A stretch of 38,118 nucleotides of DNA from contig JBFJOO010000033.1 of the NCBI GenBank assembly GCA_041617635.1, positions 1 to 38,118 on the forward strand, in the 5' to 3' direction. The notes below the pieces were generated by a model. The model did not search any database. It had not been told where the DNA came from and saw nothing but the letters and a program-made list of their open reading frames with translations. The stretch comes from JAABRB01 sp041617635 (GTDB taxonomy: Bacteria > Pseudomonadota > Gammaproteobacteria > Burkholderiales > SG8-39). Below are positions 24,836 through 32,196 of the stretch, in pieces (within the stretch, counting starts at the first letter, position 1; each line of letters starts with the position of its first letter). The translations under genes were made by a program, and so were the position numbers.

Positions 24836-25450
24836 TTATATAAACAGGCTGACGTCGGCCTTCTGCGCCATGGGCAGGAAAGTCGCCGCGCCGCAGTACT
24901 CTTTCACCTCGGGCATGAAGTCGTCGTGCGTGAAGCCGAAAAGGTCCACCGTCATCTGGCAGCCGATGAGGTTCACGCCAGCCTCGACGGTGAGCGCGCG
25001 CAGCTCCGAGATATCGGCTACGCCGTTGTTCTTGATCGTTTGCTGCATGAGCGACGTAGCGACGTTCTCGAATCCGGGAACGATCGCCTGGACGGCATTG
25101 GGAATGTTCCAGTTGACCTTCCTGAACCAGTCCGGACCGAAGGGCATCTTCATCGGCATGCCCGGGTTCCCCAGGCCGCTCACCTTCAGATCCGAGATGT
25201 CCTTCTTGAGCAGGTTGAGGCCGTAGAAGGTGAAGAAGACCGAGACGTCCCACCCGAGCGCCGCAGCGGTCGAGGACAGGATGAAGGGCGGATAAGCCCA
25301 GTCGAGCGTGCCCTTCGTCGCAATCAGGCACATCGAGGGCGTCCGATTCGCGTCGCGGGCGGCGAGCGCTTCATCGAGCTTTTGCGGGAGGATCTCGTCC
25401 AGACGCTGCTTGATCAGCTCGTCCAGGTTGACGTCAGGTGTTGCGCCCAT
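24836..25450 (-). CDS. dsrE2: DsrE2 family sulfur-carrier protein (DrsE_2 domain)
   Basis: 204 residues with GGAGGGG before the ATG. An N-terminal helix (NLDELIKQRLDEILPQKL) precedes the DrsE_2 domain: MCLIATKGTLDWAYPPFILS, VFFTFYGLNLLKKD, GNPGMPMKMP, IGCQMTVDLFGF and the final ATFLPMAQKADVSLFI. Cysteines at 41, 164 and 186; Cys164 in the GCQMT motif is the family-conserved candidate for carrying persulfide. DsrE2 proteins usually accompany TusA and rhodanese in sulfur oxidisers and pass sulfane sulfur to oxidation systems. Here it trails the lipoate-assembly genes by 150 bases and precedes the FadL-type porin by 126. Confidence 0.87.
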   Translation of the reverse strand: MGATPDVNLDELIKQRLDEILPQKLDEALAARDANRTPSMCLIATKGTLDWAYPPFILSSTAAALGWDVSVFFTFYGLNLLKKDISDLKVSGLGNPGMPMKMPFGPDWFRKVNWNIPNAVQAIVPGFENVATSLMQQTIKNNGVADISELRALTVEAGVNLIGCQMTVDLFGFTHDDFMPEVKEYCGAATFLPMAQKADVSLFI

Positions 25451-25600
25451 GTCTGCCCCTCCATTTCTTGCCGGGGACCGCGACCTCTGATGCCACCGCG
25501 GTCCATTAGAAGATGTAAGTATGCTTATTTAACACCTTTTTGACCATGCGTCGCAGACGGGATATCCAACAGAATTTCCTTATGTGTCCAGTAGTCGCGC
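25451..25600. promoter_or_regulatory. AT-rich interval between the radical-SAM gene and dsrE2
   Basis: The segment 25505-25540 is much richer in A/T than its surroundings and includes TAAGTATGCTTA (25516-25527), an imperfect palindrome with TAAG/CTTA arms. It could hold a separate promoter or operator for dsrE2 and the porin gene. No reliable -35/-10 pair was found. Confidence 0.3.
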
Positions 25601-26749
25601 TTAGTCCTCCTCGTCGAGCAGGCCAGCGGGAACGTCCTCGCCGGCCATCTGGCGGCGCACCACCGCGACATCTTCGCGGGCAAGCGCGAAGGGAAACGAC
25701 AGGATGTCGCCGGGCGGGGAGTCACCGAACGGCCGGTTGCACGCGGAGATCTGATCGTCTTCCTTGCCCGGGCACCCGGACGTCCTGAACGGCTTCCCGG
25801 AGCCGATGACGCCGGCCAGATCGTCCTCCGGCACGCCGAAGTCGATCGCCCGGCCCGTTTCGTCGAAGCGCATGTCCTCGATGCGCGCGTTGCAGAAGTC
25901 GATGAGGAAGCGGCCGAGCTGGACCCGCCGCCATTGCCCGCGATCCACCGCGGGCCAGTCCTCCATCATCGAGCCGCGTTCCGGGTAGAAGGCGAACATG
26001 TGATTGTGGCCGCCGAGATCCTTGATGCGCTGGCAGATCGAGAGTATTTCCTGCTCCGTCTCGCCCATACCCGCGATGAGATGCGCGCCGAAGCGCTCCG
26101 GCCCGAAAATCTCGGCCGCCCATTCGATCGCGCTCCAGTACCGGTCCCAGGTGTGCGGGCTGTCCACGCCGCGTCCGCGCGTCCGGTCGAAGATCTCCGG
26201 CGTGACTGCGTCGAGCGCGACGGTGAAGATTTCCGCGCCCATGTCGTGGAGGCGCTCGAGATCGGCTCGCTCGAGCGTGGTGGGATTCGAGAGAATCGAG
26301 ACCGGAACGTGCGGCACGTCGCGCACCCAGCGCTCGAGCAGCACGAACGTGTCCGCGTTGGAGTTCGGATGGGTGATCATCGAGATGCACATCCGCTCGA
26401 ACGCGCCCTTGTCGCCGCCGGCCTGCACGCGCTCGATCACTTCCGCGTACCGGGCCGTCGGCCAGTCGACCCGGATGAAGTTCCGGTCCGCGTAGTCGCG
26501 CGCCTCCTCGCGATGGCGCGCGAGTCCGCAGTACGCGCAGTTCGCACGGCACCCCTCCGGATAGGTGACCAGCAGGTTGAGGCAGTGCGTGCACGACGTG
26601 CGGTGCATCCTGCCGGAGACGAGGCCGAGCGTGATCGCCGCGGCCGTGCTCATCTGGACGTACTCCGGCGAGCGCATCTTCGGGGTGCGCACGTGATAGT
26701 CCGGCCGGTAGAACCGGATCGGCTGGGTTTCGTTCAGCACTGCGCTCAT
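25601..26749 (-). CDS. Radical-SAM lipoyl synthase-like protein (LipS1/LipS2 type)
   Basis: 382 residues. The radical-SAM cluster motif is CRANCAYCG (Cys67, Cys71, Cys74). An extra SCTHC pair lies just before it, and Cys residues in SGCPGK and SACNRPFG near the C-terminus could help hold a second cluster, as sulfur-inserting enzymes need. Downstream the barrel has MCISMITHPNSN, VALDAVTPEIFDRTRGRG and AHLIAGMGETEQEIL. It resembles proteins once annotated as biotin synthases that, as LipS1 plus LipS2, insert two sulfurs into octanoyl groups. With its partner at 29691-30824, the ligase and LipT it completes that set. I cannot decide which of the two is LipS1. Confidence 0.8.
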   Translation of the reverse strand: MSAVLNETQPIRFYRPDYHVRTPKMRSPEYVQMSTAAAITLGLVSGRMHRTSCTHCLNLLVTYPEGCRANCAYCGLARHREEARDYADRNFIRVDWPTARYAEVIERVQAGGDKGAFERMCISMITHPNSNADTFVLLERWVRDVPHVPVSILSNPTTLERADLERLHDMGAEIFTVALDAVTPEIFDRTRGRGVDSPHTWDRYWSAIEWAAEIFGPERFGAHLIAGMGETEQEILSICQRIKDLGGHNHMFAFYPERGSMMEDWPAVDRGQWRRVQLGRFLIDFCNARIEDMRFDETGRAIDFGVPEDDLAGVIGSGKPFRTSGCPGKEDDQISACNRPFGDSPPGDILSFPFALAREDVAVVRRQMAGEDVPAGLLDEED

Positions 26750-26760
26750 CCTCGCTCCCC

Positions 26761-26970
26761 CTACTTCCCTGCCCGGTCCGCCTCTTCACGGCGCCGGTCG
26801 GTGGATTGGTCCAGCGTCTGCTCGACACCCTTTGCGCGCTCCATGGACTTTCGCTGACCCTTGAGCAGGTCCGGCGGCGGCTCCTTTGGCCCGCTGTCGC
26901 ACGCCGTGATCAAGCAGGCGCTCGCCGCGATCAGCGTCACGCGCAGCGACGCTCTCGAGACGCCGTTCAT
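26761..26970 (-). CDS. Small lipoprotein in the lipoate/sulfur locus
   Basis: 69 residues from the ATG at 26970, with GAGGAG nine bases upstream. A signal peptide ends in the lipobox LITAC (Cys24), so the protein is probably lipidated. The mature part is only ~45 residues, charged and helical (DLLKGQRKSMERAKGVEQTL), perhaps a coiled coil. No family recognised. It lies between the GlcG/HbpS-like gene (20-base gap) and the radical-SAM gene (11-base gap), so it is embedded in the operon. Confidence 0.75.
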   Translation of the reverse strand: MNGVSRASLRVTLIAASACLITACDSGPKEPPPDLLKGQRKSMERAKGVEQTLDQSTDRRREEADRAGK

Positions 26971-26990
26971 CCGTTCGTTCTCCTCACGCC

Positions 26991-27491
26991 TCAAAACTCC
27001 AGACTGTCCTTGATCGCGGCGATCCCCGCCGCGGCGCAGACGTCGTCCGCCTCGCCGCCCGGGGCCCCCGAGACGCCGATCGCGCCGAAGAGCGAGCCGC
27101 CGCCCTCGATCATCATGCCGCCGCCGATGGCCACGACGCCGGGCCGATGGCGCACACCGCTCTGCGGCTTGCCCGCCTGGGTGAGATTCGCGAGCTCGGT
27201 GGAATTGGTGCGGAAGCTCACGGCCGTCCAGGCTTTGCCGCCCGCCGTGGACGGCGTGTGCGGCCCTGCATAGCGATCGCGCAGCATGACCTGCATGACG
27301 CCCATTCGGTCCACGACGGCAACGGCGACCTGATAGCCATCGTCGCGGCATTTCTTGAGCGCCGCCTGGGCCGCCTTGAGCGCCGTCTCCGGAGTCAGCA
27401 CCTTCACCGTGTAGGTCGCGTCCTGCGCCAGCGTCGGCACGCTCGCCATAATGGCTGCCGTCACGAGCGATACGAGTGCAATTCTTCGCAT
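26991..27491 (-). CDS. Exported GlcG/HbpS-family protein
   Basis: 166 residues with GGAGGG before the ATG. A signal peptide (1-22, ending TLA|QD) precedes a GlcG/HbpS domain: LTPETALKAAQAALKKCRDD, VAVAVVDRMGVMQVMLRDR, and the Gly-rich block GGGMMIEGGGSLFGAIGVSG that closes with DDVCAAAGIAAI. The family includes haem-binding and cobalamin/aldehyde-related proteins; many exported members have no known role. Cys48 and the Cys of DDVCAA could form a disulfide. It is placed between lipT and the lipoprotein gene, with 19-20-base gaps. Haem binding would need the usual surface ligand, which I cannot verify. Confidence 0.83.
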   Translation of the reverse strand: MRRIALVSLVTAAIMASVPTLAQDATYTVKVLTPETALKAAQAALKKCRDDGYQVAVAVVDRMGVMQVMLRDRYAGPHTPSTAGGKAWTAVSFRTNSTELANLTQAGKPQSGVRHRPGVVAIGGGMMIEGGGSLFGAIGVSGAPGGEADDVCAAAGIAAIKDSLEF

Positions 27492-27510
27492 GATTCCCTC
27501 CAGGTAAGTT

Positions 27511-28608
27511 CTAAGCGGCTAACGCCGCCGACGCCTCGTCCCGGAAATAGTCCGGAAACGCAATCCAACCGCGGCGATGCAGGCGATCCGAATGCGCGTC
27601 GCCCCCTCGCCAGCGGCTGACGAGCCACTGCCGCCGCGCGACCGCGCGCGCAAGGCTCGCTTCAAACTGGTCGCGCAGCTCTTCATCGTACCCCCGCCAC
27701 GCCTCGGCATCCCCCGCGCAATAACGCGCCGCGGCGGCGCCGGCGCTTTCGCCCGAGACGACGGCCGCTGCGATGCCGGCCCCGGTGATCGGGTGCGTGA
27801 GCCCCGCAGCATCGCCGACGAAGGCGACGTTGCGCTCCGCAAGACTCGAGCGCATCCCGCCGACGGGGATCGGGCCGCCAGTGCGACCCAGAATCTCCGC
27901 ACCCACGCGGGCCTCGGCGGCAAGTGCGGCATGCAGGCGGTCGAGCGGCCGCTTGAGGTCGCGCGCCAACCGCGTATCCATGCCCAGGCCTAGATTCGCG
28001 GTCGCACCTTTCGGGAATAGCCACGCGTAGCCGCCCGGGTACTCGGGCGCCAGCCAGACTTCGGTCGCGCTGCTCGGCTTGCGGAGCGGCACCGTGTATT
28101 GCCGGGTCTCCACCGTTTCCAGCCGCGGCAAGCCGAGCGCCGTCGCGACGCGCGAGCGCGGACCGTCCGCAGCGATGAGCGTCCGGTAGCGCACCTCGAA
28201 GCTCCCGCCTGCGTCCCGCAGGCTGGCGACATCCGCGCCGGAATCGACCGCGGTCAGTGATGTGGCACGCCACAGCCTGGCACCCGCCGCTCGCGCGGCG
28301 TCGGCGAGCGCGCGATCGAAACGCGCGCGGTCGATCATCAACCCGGGGAAGTCCGTCTGCTGGCAAAACCCGGAAGGGAGCGTGCTCGACATGCCGAAAA
28401 TGCGCTGGACCAGCACGCCCGCGGGCCGCGCGTGCCGCCCCAGGGGCAGCGGGATGAATTCCGCGCATTGCACCGGCAGGCCGATTTCCGCGCGCCGGTC
28501 GATCGCCACGACTGCGAGGCCTGCGCGCGCCGCGGCCGTGGCGGCCGCGGCCCCGCCTGGTCCGAGGCCGATCACCAGCACGTCGCAGGAACGTATGCGC
28601 GAGGTCAT
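27511..28608 (-). CDS. lipT: LipT-like FAD-dependent oxidoreductase (geranylgeranyl-reductase family)
   Basis: 365 residues from the ATG at 28608, overlapping the ligase stop (ATGA). The N-terminal dinucleotide motif is VIGLGPGGAAAATAAARAGL and the second FAD motif is AFVGDAAGLTHPITGAGI. The overall plan is that of geranylgeranyl-reductase/tryptophan-halogenase flavoproteins. In sHdr loci this gene accompanies the lipoate ligase and the two radical-SAM proteins and has been named LipT; it is thought to provide electrons or otherwise assist sulfur insertion. PVQCAEF and SGFCQQ contribute Cys near the flavin. The name rests on family resemblance plus context. Confidence 0.82.
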   Translation of the reverse strand: MTSRIRSCDVLVIGLGPGGAAAATAAARAGLAVVAIDRRAEIGLPVQCAEFIPLPLGRHARPAGVLVQRIFGMSSTLPSGFCQQTDFPGLMIDRARFDRALADAARAAGARLWRATSLTAVDSGADVASLRDAGGSFEVRYRTLIAADGPRSRVATALGLPRLETVETRQYTVPLRKPSSATEVWLAPEYPGGYAWLFPKGATANLGLGMDTRLARDLKRPLDRLHAALAAEARVGAEILGRTGGPIPVGGMRSSLAERNVAFVGDAAGLTHPITGAGIAAAVVSGESAGAAAARYCAGDAEAWRGYDEELRDQFEASLARAVARRQWLVSRWRGGDAHSDRLHRRGWIAFPDYFRDEASAALAA

Positions 28609-29663
28609 CCGGTGCGCAACGCGCTGTCGACGGCCACCGCAAAGTCCGAGGGCGTGACGGCAGGCATCTCGATCTGTCGTCCATGGAAGAACCGCGCGAT
28701 GGTGGACGCGATGTTGTCCACCGCGCAGTCCTTGAGCGCCGCCTCGAGGTCCCGAACCGTGCGCGGCGGATTCACGAAGAAATCGCCGCTGAAGCACACC
28801 TGCTTGATACGGGCGCCGGGACGATCGTAGGCGACGGCGGCCCGCAGGACACCCGCACTGAGGCGATGCGTTCCTTCGACGACCGGCAGATCGGAGCGCG
28901 GTTTCTGCACCATGTTCACCCACTCCGGGGAATCGATCTCCTTGAGCGCCTCGCGAAAGAGCCGCACTTCCTGCGGATAGAGCTCGCCCGGCTCGAACTC
29001 GACGCCCAGCCCGGCGGCGAACTCGGCCGCGATCCGGTGCTTGACCTTGTCGAGCGGCGGCACCACGCCGAGCAGCTCCCGCAGGTTGACCACGCGCGCG
29101 CGCGCGCCCGCGATCGCCTGTGGCGAGAGCATCTCGGCCGGGAGGCGCAGGCACCGTAACATGCGCTCGATGTCGAAGTCGAGCAACAGCGTGCCCTGGT
29201 AGAGCAGAGCGTTTCCGTCGAATGCGCCGCCCGTACCCGCGATCTTCCGTCCGTCCACTTCGATGTCGGTCAGGGGCCGATAGGTCGCCTGCACGCCGAA
29301 CGCTGAGACCGCGCGCGCCGCCACTTCGCAGATCCGACGCGAAACTGCGGCCATGTCGGTTGACTCGAGCTCGGCCTTGGCGAGGTAGAGCTCCCATCCG
29401 AGCACCGATTCGTCCATGTAGATCGCGCCGCCGCCGGTGACGCGCCGCTGGATCTCGACGCCGTGCGACCGGCAGAACTGCACGTCGAGCTCCTGCTCGA
29501 CGCTCTGATGAAAGCCGAGGAGCGCGGAAGGGCCGAACTGGAGAAACCGCAACGTGCTCGAAACGACCCCGCGCTTGCGCGCTTCGAGTATCGCGCGATT
29601 CAGCGCAAAATTCTCGGCCGCGCGGCGGGTTCCGGTGTCGATGAGCCGCCAGGTCGAGGCCAT
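28605..29663 (-). CDS. slpl: sHdr-type lipoate--protein ligase sLpl(AB), fused catalytic and accessory domains
   Basis: 352 residues with AAGGGGAC before the ATG. Catalytic domain (~1-255): QRRVTGGGAIYMDESVLGWE is the RRxxGGG motif and DGRKIAGTGGAF holds the catalytic lysine (Lys140). The C-terminal ~95 residues (from WVNMVQKPRSDLPVVE) form the LplB-like accessory domain, fused to the catalytic part, hence (AB). In sulfur oxidisers with sHdr this ligase attaches lipoate or octanoate to LbpA rather than to the usual 2-oxoacid dehydrogenases. Genes for LbpA lie just upstream. It overlaps lipT. Confidence 0.9.
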   Translation of the reverse strand: MASTWRLIDTGTRRAAENFALNRAILEARKRGVVSSTLRFLQFGPSALLGFHQSVEQELDVQFCRSHGVEIQRRVTGGGAIYMDESVLGWELYLAKAELESTDMAAVSRRICEVAARAVSAFGVQATYRPLTDIEVDGRKIAGTGGAFDGNALLYQGTLLLDFDIERMLRCLRLPAEMLSPQAIAGARARVVNLRELLGVVPPLDKVKHRIAAEFAAGLGVEFEPGELYPQEVRLFREALKEIDSPEWVNMVQKPRSDLPVVEGTHRLSAGVLRAAVAYDRPGARIKQVCFSGDFFVNPPRTVRDLEAALKDCAVDNIASTIARFFHGRQIEMPAVTPSDFAVAVDSALRTG

Positions 29664-29690
29664 CGGGTCCCCTTGCTCGCTGTCCGCGCG

Positions 29691-30824
29691 TCAACCCGCG
29701 ACCACCGGAATACCGGCGAGCCCCCGCGAGGCGCGCCGCCGACCGGACTCGCGCAGAAACTCCGCGACATCCACCGTGAGGGCGTCACGACCCGCGTCAA
29801 GCGCCAGCACCTCGTCGCCCATGGCGATCGAGCAGCACGCGGGTGTCACCCTGACCGACCGGCCGAGCCGCGCGGCGAGCTCGACCGTGCCATCGCTCGG
29901 GTGCGCGAGCCCATTCAATCCGGCCATCACCGCGTAGGTATCGATCTCGATCCTCGCCCGCCCCGGCGGCCGCGCACAACCGAGCAGCACCGGAATGTCG
30001 GGCAACGCAGCGCGCACATCCAGGAAGAACCGCCCGACCTCCCGGCTCGACGGAACGGCGAAAGGCCGTCTCGATGGCGCGTAGAACGGCATGATCACGA
30101 CCAGCACCAGCGCGGCCGGCCGGTGACGCGCGATTATCTCGAGCGCATTCCACTCGCCGAGCATCCGCCCGTAATGCAGGCCGATGACGATGTGCGGCAC
30201 GACCTTGAGCGTCGTCTCGGTCAAGTGTGCGAGCGCCGCCTCGAAGTCGGCGACCGGGCGCTTGAGGTGATACACCTGCGTCACGGTGTCCTGAGCGCCG
30301 ATGATGTCGAGCATTGCGGCGTCGACCCCGGATTCCTCGATGCGCTTGGCCTGATCGCGAGTCGCGAGCGCCGTGTGCATGGCGATCTTGAAGCCCGGTA
30401 ACGCATCCTTGATGCGGCGGATGGTCGGAAAGAACGGGCCGTACTCCACCTCGTCGCGCAGGTTGGATCCGCCCGTCAGCAGCATGCCTTGCGCGCCAGC
30501 CTCGACCTGCTGGTTCACCACGCGCCACAGGGCATCGGGCGTGGTCGCGGGGATCATGGGCTCGAGCAGTCGCGCCTTGCAGTGGTCGCACTGCAGCTTG
30601 CACTCGGGTCCGGTGATCGACACCGCGGGCCATGCGCTCTTGCCGCAGCCTGCGATCTCCGAGCTGGCGAATGCCTTGAATGTCGGCACATAGAAATTGA
30701 CGCATCGCGCGGCGTCCGCCGGCAGCCGCGCGAAACGCTCCTCGAACGCGCGCACGAGCCCCGCGTCGAATTCGCCGGCCTCGAGGGCCTCGATTCCGTC
30801 AAGCGTCTCGAGCCAGGGCGACAT
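29691..30824 (-). CDS. Radical-SAM lipoyl synthase-like protein (LipS1/LipS2 type), second
   Basis: 377 residues. The cluster motif is CKLQCDHCK (Cys75, Cys79, Cys82). Before it, RCVNFYVPTFKAF and IAGCGKSAWPAVSITG are typical of the LipS group; further on come LLTGGSNLRDEVEYG, DIIGAQDTVTQVYHL and HIVIGLHYGRMLGEW. A late TPACCSIAMGDE gives a Cys pair that may bind a second cluster. It is not closely similar to the other radical-SAM protein in the locus, as expected for two enzymes that each insert one sulfur. It begins 8 bases after lbpA and is followed by the ligase gene after 27. Confidence 0.82.
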   Translation of the reverse strand: MSPWLETLDGIEALEAGEFDAGLVRAFEERFARLPADAARCVNFYVPTFKAFASSEIAGCGKSAWPAVSITGPECKLQCDHCKARLLEPMIPATTPDALWRVVNQQVEAGAQGMLLTGGSNLRDEVEYGPFFPTIRRIKDALPGFKIAMHTALATRDQAKRIEESGVDAAMLDIIGAQDTVTQVYHLKRPVADFEAALAHLTETTLKVVPHIVIGLHYGRMLGEWNALEIIARHRPAALVLVVIMPFYAPSRRPFAVPSSREVGRFFLDVRAALPDIPVLLGCARPPGRARIEIDTYAVMAGLNGLAHPSDGTVELAARLGRSVRVTPACCSIAMGDEVLALDAGRDALTVDVAEFLRESGRRRASRGLAGIPVVAG

Positions 30825-30832
30825 GCGTCAGA

Positions 30833-31270
30833 TCAGCAGCCCGCGAAGCCGTCCGCGGTCATTTTCGCTTCGAACGCGGGCGCCACCGCTGCGCCGGTGA
30901 CCAGCGCGCCGATGTCCGCGTCCAGGTTGGACGGCTTGAGCTTCACCAGCCAGCCGTCCCCGTAGGGATCCTTGTTGATGCCGCCCGGTTTCGCGGCCGC
31001 CGCGTCATTGACCGCCGTGACCTCGCCGGCGACCGGGGTCTTCACCGGCCCGACCCACTTGCCCGACTCGACCGTGGCGCAGGACTTGTTCAAGTCCACT
31101 GTCCGGCCGACCTTCTTGGGCGTGTACGCAACCACCTCGCCCGCGAGCGCGCAGGCGTACGCGGTCATGCCGACGGTCACCGTTCCATCGGACTCCTTGC
31201 GCACCCAGACGTTGTTCTCCACGTTGTAGTGAAGATCGTCAGGCAGGTTGCAGTTTTTCACCGATGCCAT
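30833..31270 (-). CDS. lbpA: Lipoate-binding protein LbpA (GcvH-like), copy nearer the lipoate-assembly genes
   Basis: 145 residues with GGAGG seven bases before the ATG. A GcvH-type lipoyl domain: VWVRKESDGTVTVGMTAYA, VGRTVDLNKSCATVESGKW and GPVKTPVAGEV. Lys71 in ESGK is the predicted lipoylation site. Compared with glycine-cleavage H protein the ESGKWVGP sequence is the LbpA type; no gcvT or gcvP is near. LbpA is thought to carry sulfur bound to lipoate to the Hdr-like complex. Extra cysteines (7, 40, 64 and the final 145) are unusual for a plain carrier. Confidence 0.9.
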   Translation of the reverse strand: MASVKNCNLPDDLHYNVENNVWVRKESDGTVTVGMTAYACALAGEVVAYTPKKVGRTVDLNKSCATVESGKWVGPVKTPVAGEVTAVNDAAAAKPGGINKDPYGDGWLVKLKPSNLDADIGALVTGAAVAPAFEAKMTADGFAGC

Positions 31271-31322
31271 GCTTTGCCTCCGTATTTCGCATTCCTCCGA
31301 CCGCCCGCTCCATCATGCCGGA

Positions 31323-31721
31323 TCAGAAGAACAGCACCTTATCAGAAGAAAGGATCATGTCCGCGAGCGCGCCGCCGCTCGACACCTCGTCGATTTCCGG
31401 GATCAGATCGTCCTTCACCATCTCGTAGCCCGGGAGTGCCGGGTTGCAGGCGTGAAATCTGACGCCGGCGCTCTTCGCGTCGCGCATGAACTCGATGATC
31501 CGCTTGCCGCCTTCCATGGCGACCAAGTTCTCCGGCACACCCTTCCGCACGAGCCGAACGCCTTCCATGGTGAAGAAGATCGTGACCTCCGCATCCATTG
31601 CCGCGAGCAGCGCACCGATGTAGAACGGCGTCGCGCAGCGCTGCGGGGTCGACGGCCCGCTCGTCATCACGATGACGGCGGTCTTCGTGCCCTGATCGTC
31701 AAGATACTCGCGGTCGGTCAC
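31323..31721 (-). CDS. DsrE-type sulfurtransferase between the two lbpA genes
   Basis: 132 residues from the GTG at 31721, chosen because a GGGGGCGG stretch precedes it; a TTG at 31754 would overlap lbpA and is less likely. The DsrE fold is indicated by TAVIVMTSGPSTPQRCATPF, VTIFFTMEGVRLVRKG and VRFHACNPALPGYEM. Cys29 and Cys92 are candidates for carrying persulfide; the second sits where DsrE-family active cysteines are found. DsrE-type proteins are regular parts of sHdr loci and probably pass sulfur to LbpA or TusA. The subtype (for example DsrE3) was not settled. Confidence 0.85.
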   Translation of the reverse strand: MTDREYLDDQGTKTAVIVMTSGPSTPQRCATPFYIGALLAAMDAEVTIFFTMEGVRLVRKGVPENLVAMEGGKRIIEFMRDAKSAGVRFHACNPALPGYEMVKDDLIPEIDEVSSGGALADMILSSDKVLFF

Positions 31722-31743
31722 GTCCGCCCCCAAGCGCCCCGCA

Positions 31744-32190
31744 TCACGTCGCAATCCGCTTGCACCGGATGTCGTCCTTCCGGGCGCGCGCGCAGTACCC
31801 TTGCGCCGCGCGATCGCCGGTGACGAGTCCGACGAGCGCTTTCTCGGCCGGCTCGGTCGGCCGTACGCGCGCGATCCAATGCGCGTAAGGATCCTGGTTG
31901 AGCAACGCCGGCTCGTCGAGCACCGCCTGGTTACCCGCGTCGATCACGCAGTCGAACGGGTTCGGCACCGGGCCGGCCCACTTTCCGGTCTCGATGGTCG
32001 CCACCGGCTTGCCTTTCGGGCGAGCGGCACCGGGCCGGCGCACCCGCACATGCAGCACCTTGCCGGCGATCGTCTGCGAGATGTCGGTCATGCCGATCGA
32101 GACCGTGCCGTCGGCTTCCGGGCGCACCCAGATCTGATACTGGTCATCGTAGTAGAGCTCGGGGCGAAACTCGCAGCCGTTGCATTCCAT
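31744..32190 (-). CDS. lbpA: Lipoate-binding protein LbpA (GcvH-like), copy next to hdrB2
   Basis: 148 residues, starting 6 bases after hdrB2. The lipoyl domain has IWVRPEADGTVSIGMTDISQ, GKPVATIETGKWAGPV and NPFDCVID; Lys70 in ETGK is the predicted lipoylation site. The start MECNGCEFRPELYY places two cysteines at the very N-terminus, unlike the other copy, and the C-terminus is Arg/Lys-rich with further cysteines. No Shine-Dalgarno sequence is obvious, so translation may depend on hdrB2. The two copies are clearly diverged and may serve different partners. Confidence 0.9.
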   Translation of the reverse strand: MECNGCEFRPELYYDDQYQIWVRPEADGTVSIGMTDISQTIAGKVLHVRVRRPGAARPKGKPVATIETGKWAGPVPNPFDCVIDAGNQAVLDEPALLNQDPYAHWIARVRPTEPAEKALVGLVTGDRAAQGYCARARKDDIRCKRIAT

Positions 32191-32196
32191 CGAGAG

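Noticed and set aside
23186..25543. 785-codon plus-strand frame opposite the FadL-type and dsrE2 genes
   Set aside because: No domain, no ribosome site and antisense to a porin with signal peptide and terminal Phe and to a clear DsrE2; a composition artefact.
25601..26749. Biotin synthase (BioB) for the radical-SAM gene with CRANCAYCG
   Set aside because: No biotin genes are nearby, the rest of the sequence fits the LipS group, and a second different radical-SAM gene plus lipoate ligase share the locus.
30833..32190. GcvH of the glycine cleavage system
   Set aside because: The lipoyl sequences are ESGKW/ETGKW, two copies are interleaved with DsrE inside an hdr operon, and no gcvT or gcvP is present; LbpA fits better.
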